A DNA stretch of 41,358 bases from Bacteroidales bacterium (GCA_016288655.1 JAEEKX010000040.1:1-41358); one strand, 5' to 3'. Counted from the first letter of the stretch, positions 1 to 7,327 are shown. Translations and numbers: made by a program. The notes: generated by a model not told the origin, from the letters alone.

Positions 1-108
1 CTTATATGGACTATTGATGATTCTAAGTGGTATCCATCAAAAGACTGCGAATATATCATCAGTCGTCATCCTGCTGGTGGTTATTATAAATTCAATCCTA
101 TTGAATAA
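1..108 (+). CDS. C-terminal tail of an unknown protein (cut by window start)
   Basis: Frame 1 is open from the first base to a TAA at 106-108 and gives 35 residues ending in YYKFNPIE. The composition (aromatic and charged, with a CEYI segment) looks like real protein. It sits directly upstream of the first Rhs cassette. In the next two cassettes that position, just before the next Rhs core fragment, is taken by an immunity candidate, so this may be the end of an immunity protein for a cassette left of the window. That role is inference from position only; no family is recognised. Confidence 0.5.
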   Translation, partial: LIWTIDDSKWYPSKDCEYIISRHPAGGYYKFNPIE

Positions 109-137
109 TCTGAATTTTCATCTATTCTATACACAGT

Positions 138-1049
138 GTGTCATTTACTATAACACAAATAATTGTATCTATTACCCCAAAATATACTATGAAAATATAT
201 CTCAACATTTTCTATTCTGACATCACTTTCCCGCCCCCTCCCGCGGCGCGGTACTACCATTCCACCCTCTCCATCTGGCTGAGCGTGGATCCGATGTCGG
301 ACAAGTACCCGAGCATGTCTCCGTACACGTATTGTGGGAACAATCCGGTAAGGTTGGTGGATCCGAACGGGGAGGAGATCTCTGATAATTTTGATTGGAT
401 CAGGGATCTTAAAACTGGTCAGTTCATCTGGAGAGATGATGTTACCTCTGCTGCCACAACACCAGATGGCTATTCATACGTTGGTCACAATGATAAGGAC
501 ATTTTGCATTGTTTAAATATTCGTACTTCGTACCCCGAACAATCTTTTAAAAATGCAGGAATAGGGATTAAAGGTGTATTTGGATGGCCCGGATTCGCTG
601 TCAATGTGGCATGGGGTGAAGGTCACGCAAATCTTTATGCCCAAGCTGTATCAGGGTATTCCGAAAAACTTAAAAACTCGAACAATTTGACAGGACGATG
701 TTTTAAGGGGATTGAATTCATCTCGTATGTCACTCAAAAACAATTTTCGGGTTCAAAAAGCACACAAATGTTAGAAGCTGGTCATCTATCCATAGATGCT
801 GAAAATATAGGGAATTGCTCAATCACAGGATATTATAAAATTCCGCAGGAGGCAATTATCGCACAACAAGGCACTTCCACGATAAAGGCCAGAGTGTTTA
901 TTCCCGCCCAATCAATTTTGCCAAACACAGTTTTCCACTCAGCGACTTGTTCCTTAGGCGATACCAACCCCGAACTTCTGATTCGAAGCAATCCCATCAA
1001 ACTCAAATGGGGACTGATGCTCACCCCTATTATTAGAAGAATGCCATAA
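138..1049 (+). CDS. Displaced Rhs core fragment with C-terminal toxin domain (cassette 1)
   Basis: Residues ~37-78 carry the end of the Rhs repeat-associated core (ARYYHSTLSIWLSVDPMSDK, then NNPVRLVDPNGEE), the conserved boundary after which polymorphic toxin domains begin. The following ~220 residues match no family I recognise and are presumed to be the toxin domain. The thousands of residues of YD repeats expected in a full Rhs protein are absent, and the ~29 residues before the core look like arbitrary read-in, so this is a displaced C-terminal module, not a complete Rhs protein. The core stretch is GC-rich and the toxin part AT-rich. The start codon is uncertain; translation may only happen after recombination into a full Rhs gene. 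An immunity candidate begins 17 bp downstream. Confidence 0.7.
   Translation: MSFTITQIIVSITPKYTMKIYLNIFYSDITFPPPPAARYYHSTLSIWLSVDPMSDKYPSMSPYTYCGNNPVRLVDPNGEEISDNFDWIRDLKTGQFIWRDDVTSAATTPDGYSYVGHNDKDILHCLNIRTSYPEQSFKNAGIGIKGVFGWPGFAVNVAWGEGHANLYAQAVSGYSEKLKNSNNLTGRCFKGIEFISYVTQKQFSGSKSTQMLEAGHLSIDAENIGNCSITGYYKIPQEAIIAQQGTSTIKARVFIPAQSILPNTVFHSATCSLGDTNPELLIRSNPIKLKWGLMLTPIIRRMP
224..379 (+). repeat. Rhs-core direct repeat, copy 1 of 2
   Basis: This 156-bp GC-rich segment encodes the end of the Rhs core. It recurs without gaps at 1807-1962 at high but imperfect identity, with many third-position differences. Such shared cores flanking different toxin tails are known substrates for toxin-module exchange in Rhs loci; that role here is inferred. 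Confidence 0.8.
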
Positions 1050-1066
1050 TCTATTGAAAAAGTACC

Positions 1067-1771
1067 ATGATAAAACGAACATTGATTTGTGTTGCCTTCA
1101 TTTTAGTTGCGCAGACTTGTGGTTTTGCACAAAATGGACTTAATGCCTCAACAGAGCGCTGTCTTATCCTCAACAGCCAGATTAATGATTGGAGGGCAGA
1201 ATATTTTGACAATGTGAGATTCAATGATTCAGTCATTGAAGCCGCAACAGAAGGGCTATCCATTTGTGAAGCCGATTCATGGTTTGAACAAGAATTCACC
1301 TTCAGTCTCGTGGAAGCATACGTGCGCGCCAAAAGATACGATGATGCTCTTCATACAGCATACATTCACCATAAAGTCATTGAAAACTTTTATCCATATC
1401 ATTACAATATGCTATATGACGAAGTTATGGTGGTGAAATGCCACGACGAAGGGGATATTGAACAAAGGAATATTTACATTGCAAAATTGATTGCGGCAAT
1501 AGAACCATACATAAAGAAACACCGCAGAAGGATTGATTTTTTATGTGGCATCGATGATTTTAATAACAACATCTCCAAGTATCATAAAGAAATCAGACTA
1601 TGGGCCGACAACGCTATCTATTACTTTTTGCAATTGCTTGTTGACCCTGTCAATACACGGGCAAAACTTGCCTCAAAAAAATATTCTTTGGATTTTATTG
1701 ATTATGTCAAACATAGTGTTAAATGTATTGTTTTTTTTGATTGCAACTCAAATATAGAACCGGAACAATAA
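1067..1771 (+). CDS. Exported immunity-protein candidate for cassette 1
   Basis: This 234-residue protein starts with a clear signal peptide (MIKRTLICVAFILVAQTCGFAQ). The mature part is helical-looking and rich in Tyr, Asp and Glu. No known family is recognised. It begins 17 bp after the toxin-module stop and ends 6 bp before the next Rhs fragment ORF, which is the usual place for a cognate immunity gene. A signal peptide implies it acts in the periplasm, so the paired toxin would be expected to attack a periplasmic or envelope target. The protein and signal peptide are visible; the immunity role is inferred from gene order. Confidence 0.6.
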   Translation: MIKRTLICVAFILVAQTCGFAQNGLNASTERCLILNSQINDWRAEYFDNVRFNDSVIEAATEGLSICEADSWFEQEFTFSLVEAYVRAKRYDDALHTAYIHHKVIENFYPYHYNMLYDEVMVVKCHDEGDIEQRNIYIAKLIAAIEPYIKKHRRRIDFLCGIDDFNNNISKYHKEIRLWADNAIYYFLQLLVDPVNTRAKLASKKYSLDFIDYVKHSVKCIVFFDCNSNIEPEQ

Positions 1772-1777
1772 CCCCCC

Positions 1778-2620
1778 ATGCCCCGCAACCTTTCCACTTC
1801 CAGCTCCACTTTTCCGCCCCCTCCTGCGGCCCGGCACTACCATTCCACCCTCTCCATCTGGTTGAGTGTTGATCCGATGAGTGACAAGTACCCTTCGACC
1901 TCTCCGTACACCTATTGCGCGAACAATCCGGTGAGGCTGGTGGATGAGGATGGGAGGGAGATTGGTTATGTAGATGAGGCGGTGCAAGAAAAGATTAATG
2001 CTTTAATAGACAAGAATAGTCCCGATTATTGTCGTGCATTTGCGCGTGTTTATCGTAGGCTGGAGAGATCAAAACAACTTTACAATTTTTATGATGTATC
2101 ATCGAATGAACTACCAAAGGATGAATTAACGGGGAAACATTATTTCGGTTTATTTTCGCATAATTTGTATGGTGATGCCAATTTTAGAATTTGGCTGGGG
2201 GAAGGGGTCAGCATACAGGGACTTAATGGGGGGAATAATATCTATTCTAATTCCGAGTCACAAGAGAGGACTTCTGAAAAAGGAGGATTTAACCAACGTT
2301 ATACTACCCTTTTTGAAGAAACATACCATGCTGCTGATTATGATAGAGGGAGATTGGATTATGACAATCCAACTTGTATGGATGAAGCACGAGCTTGGAA
2401 ATTTGCAACAAAAGCTCCACATACAAAAATGTTGTATGGTTTTTTTGGTACAACTTTTGCTGGTTTAATAGCAGAGGGAACTACTATACAAAACGCAAAC
2501 CTACTACATGATGGTGAAGTTGGCACTGATTTCGAGGGAATATGGCATGTATTAAGAGGGAAAAATGGTGGAGGCGTATTCGAAAATTTACCACTAAAGA
2601 AAAAAAACCAAAAAAAATGA
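1778..2620 (+). CDS. Displaced Rhs core fragment with putative zincin-like toxin domain (cassette 2)
   Basis: This is the second truncated Rhs core (residues ~22-62, again LSIWLSVDPMSDK then NNPVRLVDEDG) followed by a C-terminal domain unrelated to that of cassette 1. Around residue 180 the motif LFEETYHAADYD occurs, with DEARAWKFA further on. An E-E-x-x-H-A helix followed by a later acidic helix resembles peptidase-like toxin domains, but the first His of a classical HExxH is Glu here, so metal binding and catalysis are uncertain. Its TGA stop overlaps the ATG of the next gene (ATGA at 2617-2620), which suggests translational coupling. Like cassette 1 it lacks the upstream Rhs repeats and has a doubtful own start. 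Confidence 0.65.
   Translation: MPRNLSTSSSTFPPPPAARHYHSTLSIWLSVDPMSDKYPSTSPYTYCANNPVRLVDEDGREIGYVDEAVQEKINALIDKNSPDYCRAFARVYRRLERSKQLYNFYDVSSNELPKDELTGKHYFGLFSHNLYGDANFRIWLGEGVSIQGLNGGNNIYSNSESQERTSEKGGFNQRYTTLFEETYHAADYDRGRLDYDNPTCMDEARAWKFATKAPHTKMLYGFFGTTFAGLIAEGTTIQNANLLHDGEVGTDFEGIWHVLRGKNGGGVFENLPLKKKNQKK
1807..1962 (+). repeat. Rhs-core direct repeat, copy 2 of 2
   Basis: Copy of the 224-379 segment at the same reading phase. Homology begins in the CGCCCCCTCC stretch and ends just before the toxin domains diverge. Confidence 0.8.
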
Positions 2621-3117
2621 GAAAATACCATTTGGATTTTTTGACATTCTGTTGGCTCTTCGCTAATTGTATATGTATACATGCGCAATGTGTTGAGCCA
2701 GATAATTTGACATATAAAAGAAACGCATACTATCTTAATGGGATGAAAGTGCCATATACCGGATGCGTTGAAGGATACGTTCACAATCCATTACATTCGT
2801 TGGGTGGTGGAAGGTTTGCAAATTGTATGATTGGCACCTATCAATTAAGCACTGGTGACTCCTCTGTCTATATCGGATGTGAATATGTCGCTTATGTTAA
2901 AGGCAAACTGAATAATGGGAAAGAAGTTGGTGTCTGGGAATTGTATGGGAGGAAAGACCAATTAATAGGAATATGTGATTTTTCTGCAGATAAGAAATTT
3001 GCAATATTGACTATATACGCTAATGGCAATCCTATCTGTAGAGGGCCAATGTATTATAATCGGAATAACAATGTCATTTGGAGTGATAGCCACATTGAAT
3101 GTGATTACTCAAGGTGA
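2617..3117 (+). CDS. Exported MORN/YwqK-like immunity candidate for cassette 2
   Basis: The start is the ATG at 2617, which overlaps the toxin stop codon and is followed by a hydrophobic signal sequence (MRKYHLDFLTFCWLFANCI, cleavage near HAQ-C). A longer in-frame start at 2542 would place lysine-rich sequence before the signal peptide and is less likely. The mature ~142 residues contain a GKEVGVWELYGRKDQLIG segment that resembles MORN_2/YwqK-type repeats (G-x-W-x-x-Y-x-x-x-x-x-L). The overlap with the toxin module and the export signal support a periplasmic immunity role by inference. Confidence 0.6.
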   Translation: MRKYHLDFLTFCWLFANCICIHAQCVEPDNLTYKRNAYYLNGMKVPYTGCVEGYVHNPLHSLGGGRFANCMIGTYQLSTGDSSVYIGCEYVAYVKGKLNNGKEVGVWELYGRKDQLIGICDFSADKKFAILTIYANGNPICRGPMYYNRNNNVIWSDSHIECDYSR

Positions 3118-3152
3118 CTTATAGTTATCTTCCCTTGATAATCAATTGTTAA

Positions 3153-3180
3153 CGGAATTATCCTTTTTAGTCTTGTAAGT
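3153..3180 (+). repeat. Left terminal inverted repeat of the IS-like element
   Basis: 28 bp beginning CGGAATTATCC and ending TAGTCTTGTAAGT. It pairs with the reverse complement of 4495-4522 with four mismatches. Confidence 0.65.
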
Positions 3181-3242
3181 ATTTTCTGCTAATAGCAAAA
3201 AACGGGTTCACTCCTAAATAGTTCGTACCTTTGCCAATACTA

Positions 3243-3404
3243 AAACGTGGTGTGTACGGAATATACCACCACGTTTCGGTTAAACATTTACAAGAGTATG
3301 TTGATGAGTTCTGCTACCGCCTCAACCACCGTGACATTGAAAGTGCGTGGACGCACTTGATTGGGTTGGGAATTGGCGGAGTTGTGATACAGCAATTATT
3401 TTGA
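3243..3404 (+). pseudogene. C-terminal remnant of an IS1595/ISXO2-like transposase
   Basis: The frame containing codon 3249-3251 reads GIYHHVSVKHLQEYVDEFCY and then RLNHRD, ending at TGA 3402-3404. The pattern (G-x-Y-H-H-x-S-x-K-H-L-Q-x-Y-x-D-E-F-x-x-R-x-N) is the typical end of IS1595-family DDE transposases. A stop at 3219-3221 interrupts the frame upstream and no catalytic core is present, so the gene is a remnant. Its stop region overlaps the 3' end of the convergent gene at 3396. Confidence 0.6.
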
Positions 3405-4478
3405 TTTCATCGAATCATCAAAATATGTTCCGTTATCTTTATATTCGTAATTCCAATCATCACACAAGTCAACGGCGTATTTATATGTTTCGCAATACTG
3501 TGCGATATAATACACTCCGAGTTCCGTTGCCAAGTTTACGGATGAGTTGACTTTCAAAGGAATTGCTGACCACTTAACCACGGAATCCCTCAAACCTTCG
3601 TTGCAGGAAATTTTATTTCCATTTCTGTCATACCCGATAACTACAGCAAAAAATAAGTTTTTTGATTTTGGTGTCATTCGGAGATATAAGGATTCGTTTG
3701 TCATCTCGTCAATTTTTCTAATGTGTGTCATATTCGTTTTGTATATTTTTCTGTTATTATTTATACGATTTGATGCGCTTATTTTTGGATGTTTATTCTC
3801 ATTATTGTTGTCATTATTCGTTTGTGGTTTTTTATCACTTTCATTATCAAGACCTTGCACACTATTCAAATAATCTAAAATTTCTTCTTTTGAATATGCG
3901 TTTTGTATGTGATTTTTTAGTATTTTTGCAACCTCTCCTTGAGGATGGGTGACGGGCGTTTCCGCCCCAAGAACTGCAATGGTATCCGCAACATCCTCAA
4001 TGAGATTTTTTGTTAGAAATACTTCGTGTGCATATAATCTGTTAGTAATTGTGTTGTCTATCACCTCAACAACACAAATGTATTTTTCTTCCTTTATTAT
4101 TATTGGTGCAGCAATCATCCCAGTTTTTTGCTTTTTACCGTGTACATTGTAATAATCCAATGGTAGTATAATTGTCCCATTTTCCAATGTTGGTTTTATT
4201 GCAGCAAAAGCGATTGCCTTGATTCTTGACATTCCGTGGTGTAGTGCATTTTTAATACCTTTTTCGTCAAAAAGGACATTGCCGAATTGTGTTGATGCTG
4301 AATTTCCACAAGTATTAAAATAGTCTATTACTTGCTGCTTCAAAGTTTTCCCTTCTATTGGTGAAAATTCTTCACCAGATAATTTACAAACTGGATTTTC
4401 AGACAGTAATTTGTTAGATATATTATCATATTCCTTTTTAATTTGTTGCTCATTATCCATATAGAAAAAATATTCCAT
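3396..4478 (-). CDS. PBECR-like (Barnase-EndoU-ColicinE5/D-RelE superfamily) nuclease-domain protein
   Basis: 360 residues, AT-rich and Asn/Lys-rich. Residues ~45-160 hold the recognisable domain: a helix, then HHGMSRIKAIAFAAIK, then VHGKKQKTGMIAAPIIIK, a Tyr/Val-rich strand, and NRLYAHEVFLT. This order matches the phage MuF-associated PBECR nuclease domains, where conserved His and Arg/Lys residues are thought to be catalytic. Residues ~215-245 are a low-complexity Asn-rich linker. The last ~115 residues (from about MTHIRKIDEM) are a separate unrecognised domain. It lies between the inverted repeats of the IS-like element, so it may be cargo. No immunity partner is evident beside it. The start at 4478 is tentative; an ATG at 4460 is possible. 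The family call is from motif memory. Confidence 0.55.
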   Translation of the reverse strand: MEYFFYMDNEQQIKKEYDNISNKLLSENPVCKLSGEEFSPIEGKTLKQQVIDYFNTCGNSASTQFGNVLFDEKGIKNALHHGMSRIKAIAFAAIKPTLENGTIILPLDYYNVHGKKQKTGMIAAPIIIKEEKYICVVEVIDNTITNRLYAHEVFLTKNLIEDVADTIAVLGAETPVTHPQGEVAKILKNHIQNAYSKEEILDYLNSVQGLDNESDKKPQTNNDNNNENKHPKISASNRINNNRKIYKTNMTHIRKIDEMTNESLYLRMTPKSKNLFFAVVIGYDRNGNKISCNEGLRDSVVKWSAIPLKVNSSVNLATELGVYYIAQYCETYKYAVDLCDDWNYEYKDNGTYFDDSMKSK

Positions 4479-4494
4479 ATCTTTATATTTTATT

Positions 4495-4522
4495 ATTTAC
4501 AAGACTAAAAGGGGTGATTCCG
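4495..4522 (-). repeat. Right terminal inverted repeat of the IS-like element
   Basis: 28 bp beginning ATTTACAAGACTAAAAGG and ending TGATTCCG. Its reverse complement matches 3153-3180 at 24 of 28 positions. Confidence 0.65.
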
Positions 4523-4554
4523 GTAATAATATTAATGTACTTGTGTGTCACTAT

Positions 4555-4580
4555 TACAAGACAAAAGGGGATTGTCCCGA
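4555..4580 (-). repeat. Second IS-end-like sequence
   Basis: TTACAAGACAAAAGGGGATT followed by GTCCCG repeats the right inverted repeat with a 1-bp deletion, 58 bp further on and in the same orientation. It may be the end of a related, lost element. It lies immediately at the border between AT-rich accessory DNA and GC-rich core genes. Confidence 0.45.
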
Positions 4581-4592
4581 GTTTATCTGGTT

Positions 4593-5357
4593 TCAGTCGA
4601 AACTGAGGTACGGCTTGAGTCTGTCGATGAGCTCGGTGTAGGCGTGGGTGATGGACTGGAATTCGCCGATGTCGTTGATTTTCCCGTTTTTGGACACGTA
4701 GTTGGTGATGGTTTTGGCCAAGTAGGCGTCGATGTAGGGGTGGGCGACCAACTCCTTGTAAGAGCTGCGGTTGACGTGGATGCGACGGATGGCGGCGGCG
4801 CTGACGGTGAAGTACTTCTCGCAGAGGGTGAGGTCGATGTTCTGGAGGATGTAGATCTCGCGCAGTTGCGCCAGCGAGTGGAAGCCGCCGAGTCTGTCGC
4901 GGTACTCCACGATCTTGCGGGCGCGTTTGCTGCCGAAGGTGGGCACGCGGGTGATGTCGCCCGTGTCGCAGCGGTTGAGATCGACCTTGACGATGGCGTA
5001 ACCCTGCTCTCGGGGCAGGGGCTTGAGCGGGTCGTGGCGCTGGGACTGGCGGTAGCCGGTGCTGTCGCGCCCGTACTGTGGGTTGTTGGCGTGCCCTCGG
5101 CTGTAGTGCGGGTAGGCGCGGTCGCGGGTGTGGAGACGGCTGGCGTAGGCGGAGTCGCGGGCGGCCTGCACCGAGTCGGCGGCGGCCTGTTGCGACGCAT
5201 AGAACTCCTCCACCTCCTGCCGGAAATCTTCCACGTTCACGACGGGTTCCCGATGCTTGTCGTACAGAAAATAGAAGGCGAAGGCGGCGGCGATGAGAGC
5301 GAGGAGCGTCGCCGTAGCGAAAAACTCTCCCCGCGAGGTGCTGAAAAATCGTTTCAT
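4593..5357 (-). CDS. Membrane-anchored helix-hairpin-helix (ComEA-like) protein
   Basis: 254 residues. An N-terminal hydrophobic helix at residues ~11-31 (ATATLLALIAAAFAFYFLY) anchors the protein; a polar linker to ~residue 120 follows. The C-terminal half contains paired helix-hairpin-helix motifs (VDLNRCDTGDITRVPTFGSK, then RARKIVEYRDRLGGF; a second around HVNRSSYKELVAHPYI). These match the ComEA/HHH DNA-binding family, which binds double-stranded DNA without sequence specificity, often during DNA uptake. No other competence gene is nearby, so the role here is open. It is the first core gene after the accessory region and is transcribed from its own -7 box at 5435-5442. Confidence 0.8.
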   Translation of the reverse strand: MKRFFSTSRGEFFATATLLALIAAAFAFYFLYDKHREPVVNVEDFRQEVEEFYASQQAAADSVQAARDSAYASRLHTRDRAYPHYSRGHANNPQYGRDSTGYRQSQRHDPLKPLPREQGYAIVKVDLNRCDTGDITRVPTFGSKRARKIVEYRDRLGGFHSLAQLREIYILQNIDLTLCEKYFTVSAAAIRRIHVNRSSYKELVAHPYIDAYLAKTITNYVSKNGKINDIGEFQSITHAYTELIDRLKPYLSFD

Positions 5358-5411
5358 AGTATATTTGAGTTTAATGAGTTGGTATCGTATTTCTTCCTAA
5401 AAAAAACTTTT

Positions 5412-5430
5412 CGGGCATTTTTTTATGCCG
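5412..5430 (-). promoter_or_regulatory. Small leader hairpin downstream of the HHH-gene promoter
   Basis: On the minus strand GGCAT-AAAAAA-ATGCC forms a 5-bp stem that starts about 5 nt after the -7 box at 5435-5442, so it would lie at the 5' end of the transcript. This is the weakest of five similar arrangements in the window. Confidence 0.35.
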
Positions 5431-5434
5431 TTGA

Positions 5435-5442
5435 CAAAGATA
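5435..5442 (-). promoter_or_regulatory. -7 promoter box for the HHH gene
   Basis: TATCTTTG on the minus strand, 77 nt upstream of the ATG at 5357. It matches the Bacteroidota -7 consensus TAnnTTTG; no convincing -33 element is seen. Confidence 0.5.
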
Positions 5443-5534
5443 CAACTTTTTGAAATACAACACTATGCTTATTTGTGGCGCAGTCGCGGACAGCCGATGG
5501 AATTTGAAAACAGCACTCTTTTTTCACTTTTTTG

Positions 5535-5542
5535 TACTTTTG
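5535..5542 (+). promoter_or_regulatory. -7 promoter box for the DUF362 gene
   Basis: TACTTTTG, ending 14 nt before the ATG at 5557 (20 nt before the preferred ATG at 5563), so the leader would be very short. Confidence 0.5.
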
Positions 5543-5562
5543 CAACCTTAAAATCAATGATA

Positions 5563-6528
5563 ATGAAAAAAACATCGCTTCTTTTTTGTGCCATCCTGAT
5601 GGCTTTTTTGTTCGGTGCGCAAGCGCAGAGTGTGGTCTATTACACTCGGGAAATCACTCCGGAGTCGTTGCTGAAGATATACCAGGCGTTGGGCGTGGAG
5701 GTGGAAGGCCGTGTAGCCGTGAAGATCTCCACGGGGGAGAGCGGCAACAACCACTATCTGAAGCCCACGCTCATCCAGCCGTTGGTGGAGGCCGTCAACG
5801 GCACCGTTGTGGAGTGCAACACCGCTTACGGCGGTTCGCGTCAGGATGTGAAGAAGCATTGGGCCACCATCCACGAGCACGGTTTCGACACGCTCTTTGC
5901 TGTCGATATCATGGATGAGTACGACCAGATCCGCATTCCCGTGCAGGATCGCACGCACCTCAAATACGACATTGTGGGCGGGCACTTGGCCAACTACGAC
6001 TGGATGATCAACTTGGCGCATTTCAAGGGGCATGCCATGGGCGGTTTCGGCGGCGTGTTGAAGAACGCCAGCATCGGCGTGGCTTCCACTGCGGGCAAGG
6101 CGTACATCCATTCGGCCGGAAAGACCGACGACGCGTCATTGGCCTGGACTCCTAAGTACCTCGCCGCCGGCGCCACGCAGGATCTCTTCCTCGAGTCGAT
6201 GGCCGCAGCCGCACAGGCCGTCCACAACTACATGAACGGCCACGTCATTTACATCAACGTGATGAACAACATGTCGGTCGATTGCGACTGCGACGGCACG
6301 CCCGAGAAGCCGAAGTTGAAGGACATGGGCATCGTCGTCAGTCTTGATCCCGTGGCGGCTGACCAGGCCTGCCTCGACATGGTCTTCGGCCATGTGGCCG
6401 CCGATGGCGACGACAACGCCCCGCTCATCAAGCGCATCAACCGGCAGCATGGCACCTATATCACCGAGTATGCCGAGAAGATCGGCCTCGGCTCGCGCAA
6501 GTACGTGCTGATTGATTTGGACAAATAG
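5563..6528 (+). CDS. DUF362-domain exported protein
   Basis: The preferred start is the ATG at 5563 (MKKTSLLFCAILMAFLFGAQ), which gives a signal peptide cleaved after AQA-Q and ~321 residues in all; an ATG two codons earlier (5557) is equivalent. Starts further upstream fall before the promoter box. The mature protein shows DUF362 features: an N-terminal VAVKISTGESGNNHYLKP segment, a central NLAHFKGHAMGGFGG segment followed by KNASIG, and near the C-terminus a region with CDCDG and SLDPVAADQACLDM. DUF362 proteins are often iron-sulfur-associated, but no classical 4Fe-4S ferredoxin motif (CxxCxxCxxxC) is present. The enzymatic role is unknown. It converges on the phosphatase gene at 6552. Confidence 0.85.
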   Translation: MKKTSLLFCAILMAFLFGAQAQSVVYYTREITPESLLKIYQALGVEVEGRVAVKISTGESGNNHYLKPTLIQPLVEAVNGTVVECNTAYGGSRQDVKKHWATIHEHGFDTLFAVDIMDEYDQIRIPVQDRTHLKYDIVGGHLANYDWMINLAHFKGHAMGGFGGVLKNASIGVASTAGKAYIHSAGKTDDASLAWTPKYLAAGATQDLFLESMAAAAQAVHNYMNGHVIYINVMNNMSVDCDCDGTPEKPKLKDMGIVVSLDPVAADQACLDMVFGHVAADGDDNAPLIKRINRQHGTYITEYAEKIGLGSRKYVLIDLDK

Positions 6529-6551
6529 GGTAGGGCAGGGGTGCTTGTCTG

Positions 6552-7310
6552 CTATCGCTCCACCTTCACGACCTTCACTTTCCCCTGGCGTTTGAGTTCG
6601 GCGAACTCCTGTTTGGCGGCGGCGAGTTGCTTTTGGAAGGCCTCGCTGGCGTGCAGGCGCGCCACCACGCCGGCGGCGATGAGGTAGCCCGCGTCAACGT
6701 CGCTCTGCCAGTGGTAGCCGCAGATGACGCGGCTCTCTCCGAAGGCGATGCCGCGGCGCAGGATGGTGTCTTGGTTGTCGGGGTTGATTTCGGCGAGCAC
6801 GAGCGCTACGGCAAAGCCGCCTGCGGTATGCCCCGACGGATAGGAGCCGTTCTTGGAGAGTTCCTCCTCGTCGGAGGGCTTGCAGGTGCCGTCGTTGAAA
6901 TAGACGAAGGGGCGCGTGCGCTTGTAGTACTCCTTGGCCTCGGTGGTGCCGTACCAGCCGGAGGCGTCCTGCAGGATGCTCACGAGTTTGAAGAGCTCGG
7001 GGGTGCTCTCCTTGTCGATGGTGACACCGAAGGCGGGGCTGAAGGCACGGGCATCGCCGGCGGCGCTGCAGTCGCAGTCCTCCAACGCCTGTGCGCCGCG
7101 CGGGGTGTCGCGCATCGCCCGGCCCCAATAGTAACGGTACTGGTCATAGACAAAGCGCGCGCTGCGTTCCGCCGGCGGCGTCTCCAGCACGTTCAGACTA
7201 CTCGGGACCTCGTCCGGACGGATGACGGATTTCACATCTTGCGCCTGGGCGGATGTCGCCATCAACAGAAGGGTGGCTATCAATAGGGATGAAAAAGGAT
7301 GCTTGAGCAT
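6552..7310 (-). CDS. Periplasmic class A acid phosphatase (PAP2 family)
   Basis: 252 residues with a signal peptide (cleavage near residue 24, SAQA-Q). All three phosphatase signature blocks are intact: K126-x6-R133-P134 (KEYYKRTRP), PSGH at 158-161, and S193-R194-x5-H200-x3-D204 (SRVICGYHWQSD). This is the vanadium-haloperoxidase/PAP2 catalytic set, and the soluble form with a signal peptide matches class A non-specific acid phosphatases (PhoC/PhoN-like), which release phosphate from phosphomonoesters in the periplasm. Four Cys residues (80, 82, 143, 197 region) could form disulfides. It has its own -7 box at 7328-7335 only ~17 nt upstream of the start. Confidence 0.9.
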   Translation of the reverse strand: MLKHPFSSLLIATLLLMATSAQAQDVKSVIRPDEVPSSLNVLETPPAERSARFVYDQYRYYWGRAMRDTPRGAQALEDCDCSAAGDARAFSPAFGVTIDKESTPELFKLVSILQDASGWYGTTEAKEYYKRTRPFVYFNDGTCKPSDEEELSKNGSYPSGHTAGGFAVALVLAEINPDNQDTILRRGIAFGESRVICGYHWQSDVDAGYLIAAGVVARLHASEAFQKQLAAAKQEFAELKRQGKVKVVKVER

Positions 7311-7327
7311 GGTCGATAATTTTTTTG

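Larger units (their letters stand above)
3153..4522. mobile_element. Decayed IS1595-like element with a nuclease-domain passenger gene
   Basis: Inverted repeats at 3153-3180 and 4495-4522 agree at 24 of 28 positions and both read CGGAAT...TTTTAGTCTTGTAA inward. Just inside the left end is the last ~55 codons of a transposase (3243-3404). Inside the right end is an intact gene on the opposite strand (3396-4478). The order left IR, transposase tail, passenger gene, right IR fits an IS1595-type element that has lost most of its transposase gene; passenger genes are known in that family. The flanking 8-mers do not match as a target duplication. The family name rests on the transposase tail. Confidence 0.55.

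Noticed and set aside
3145-4530. Target-site duplication flanking the IS-like element
   Set aside because: The 8 bp outside each inverted repeat do not match, so a clean insertion cannot be claimed.
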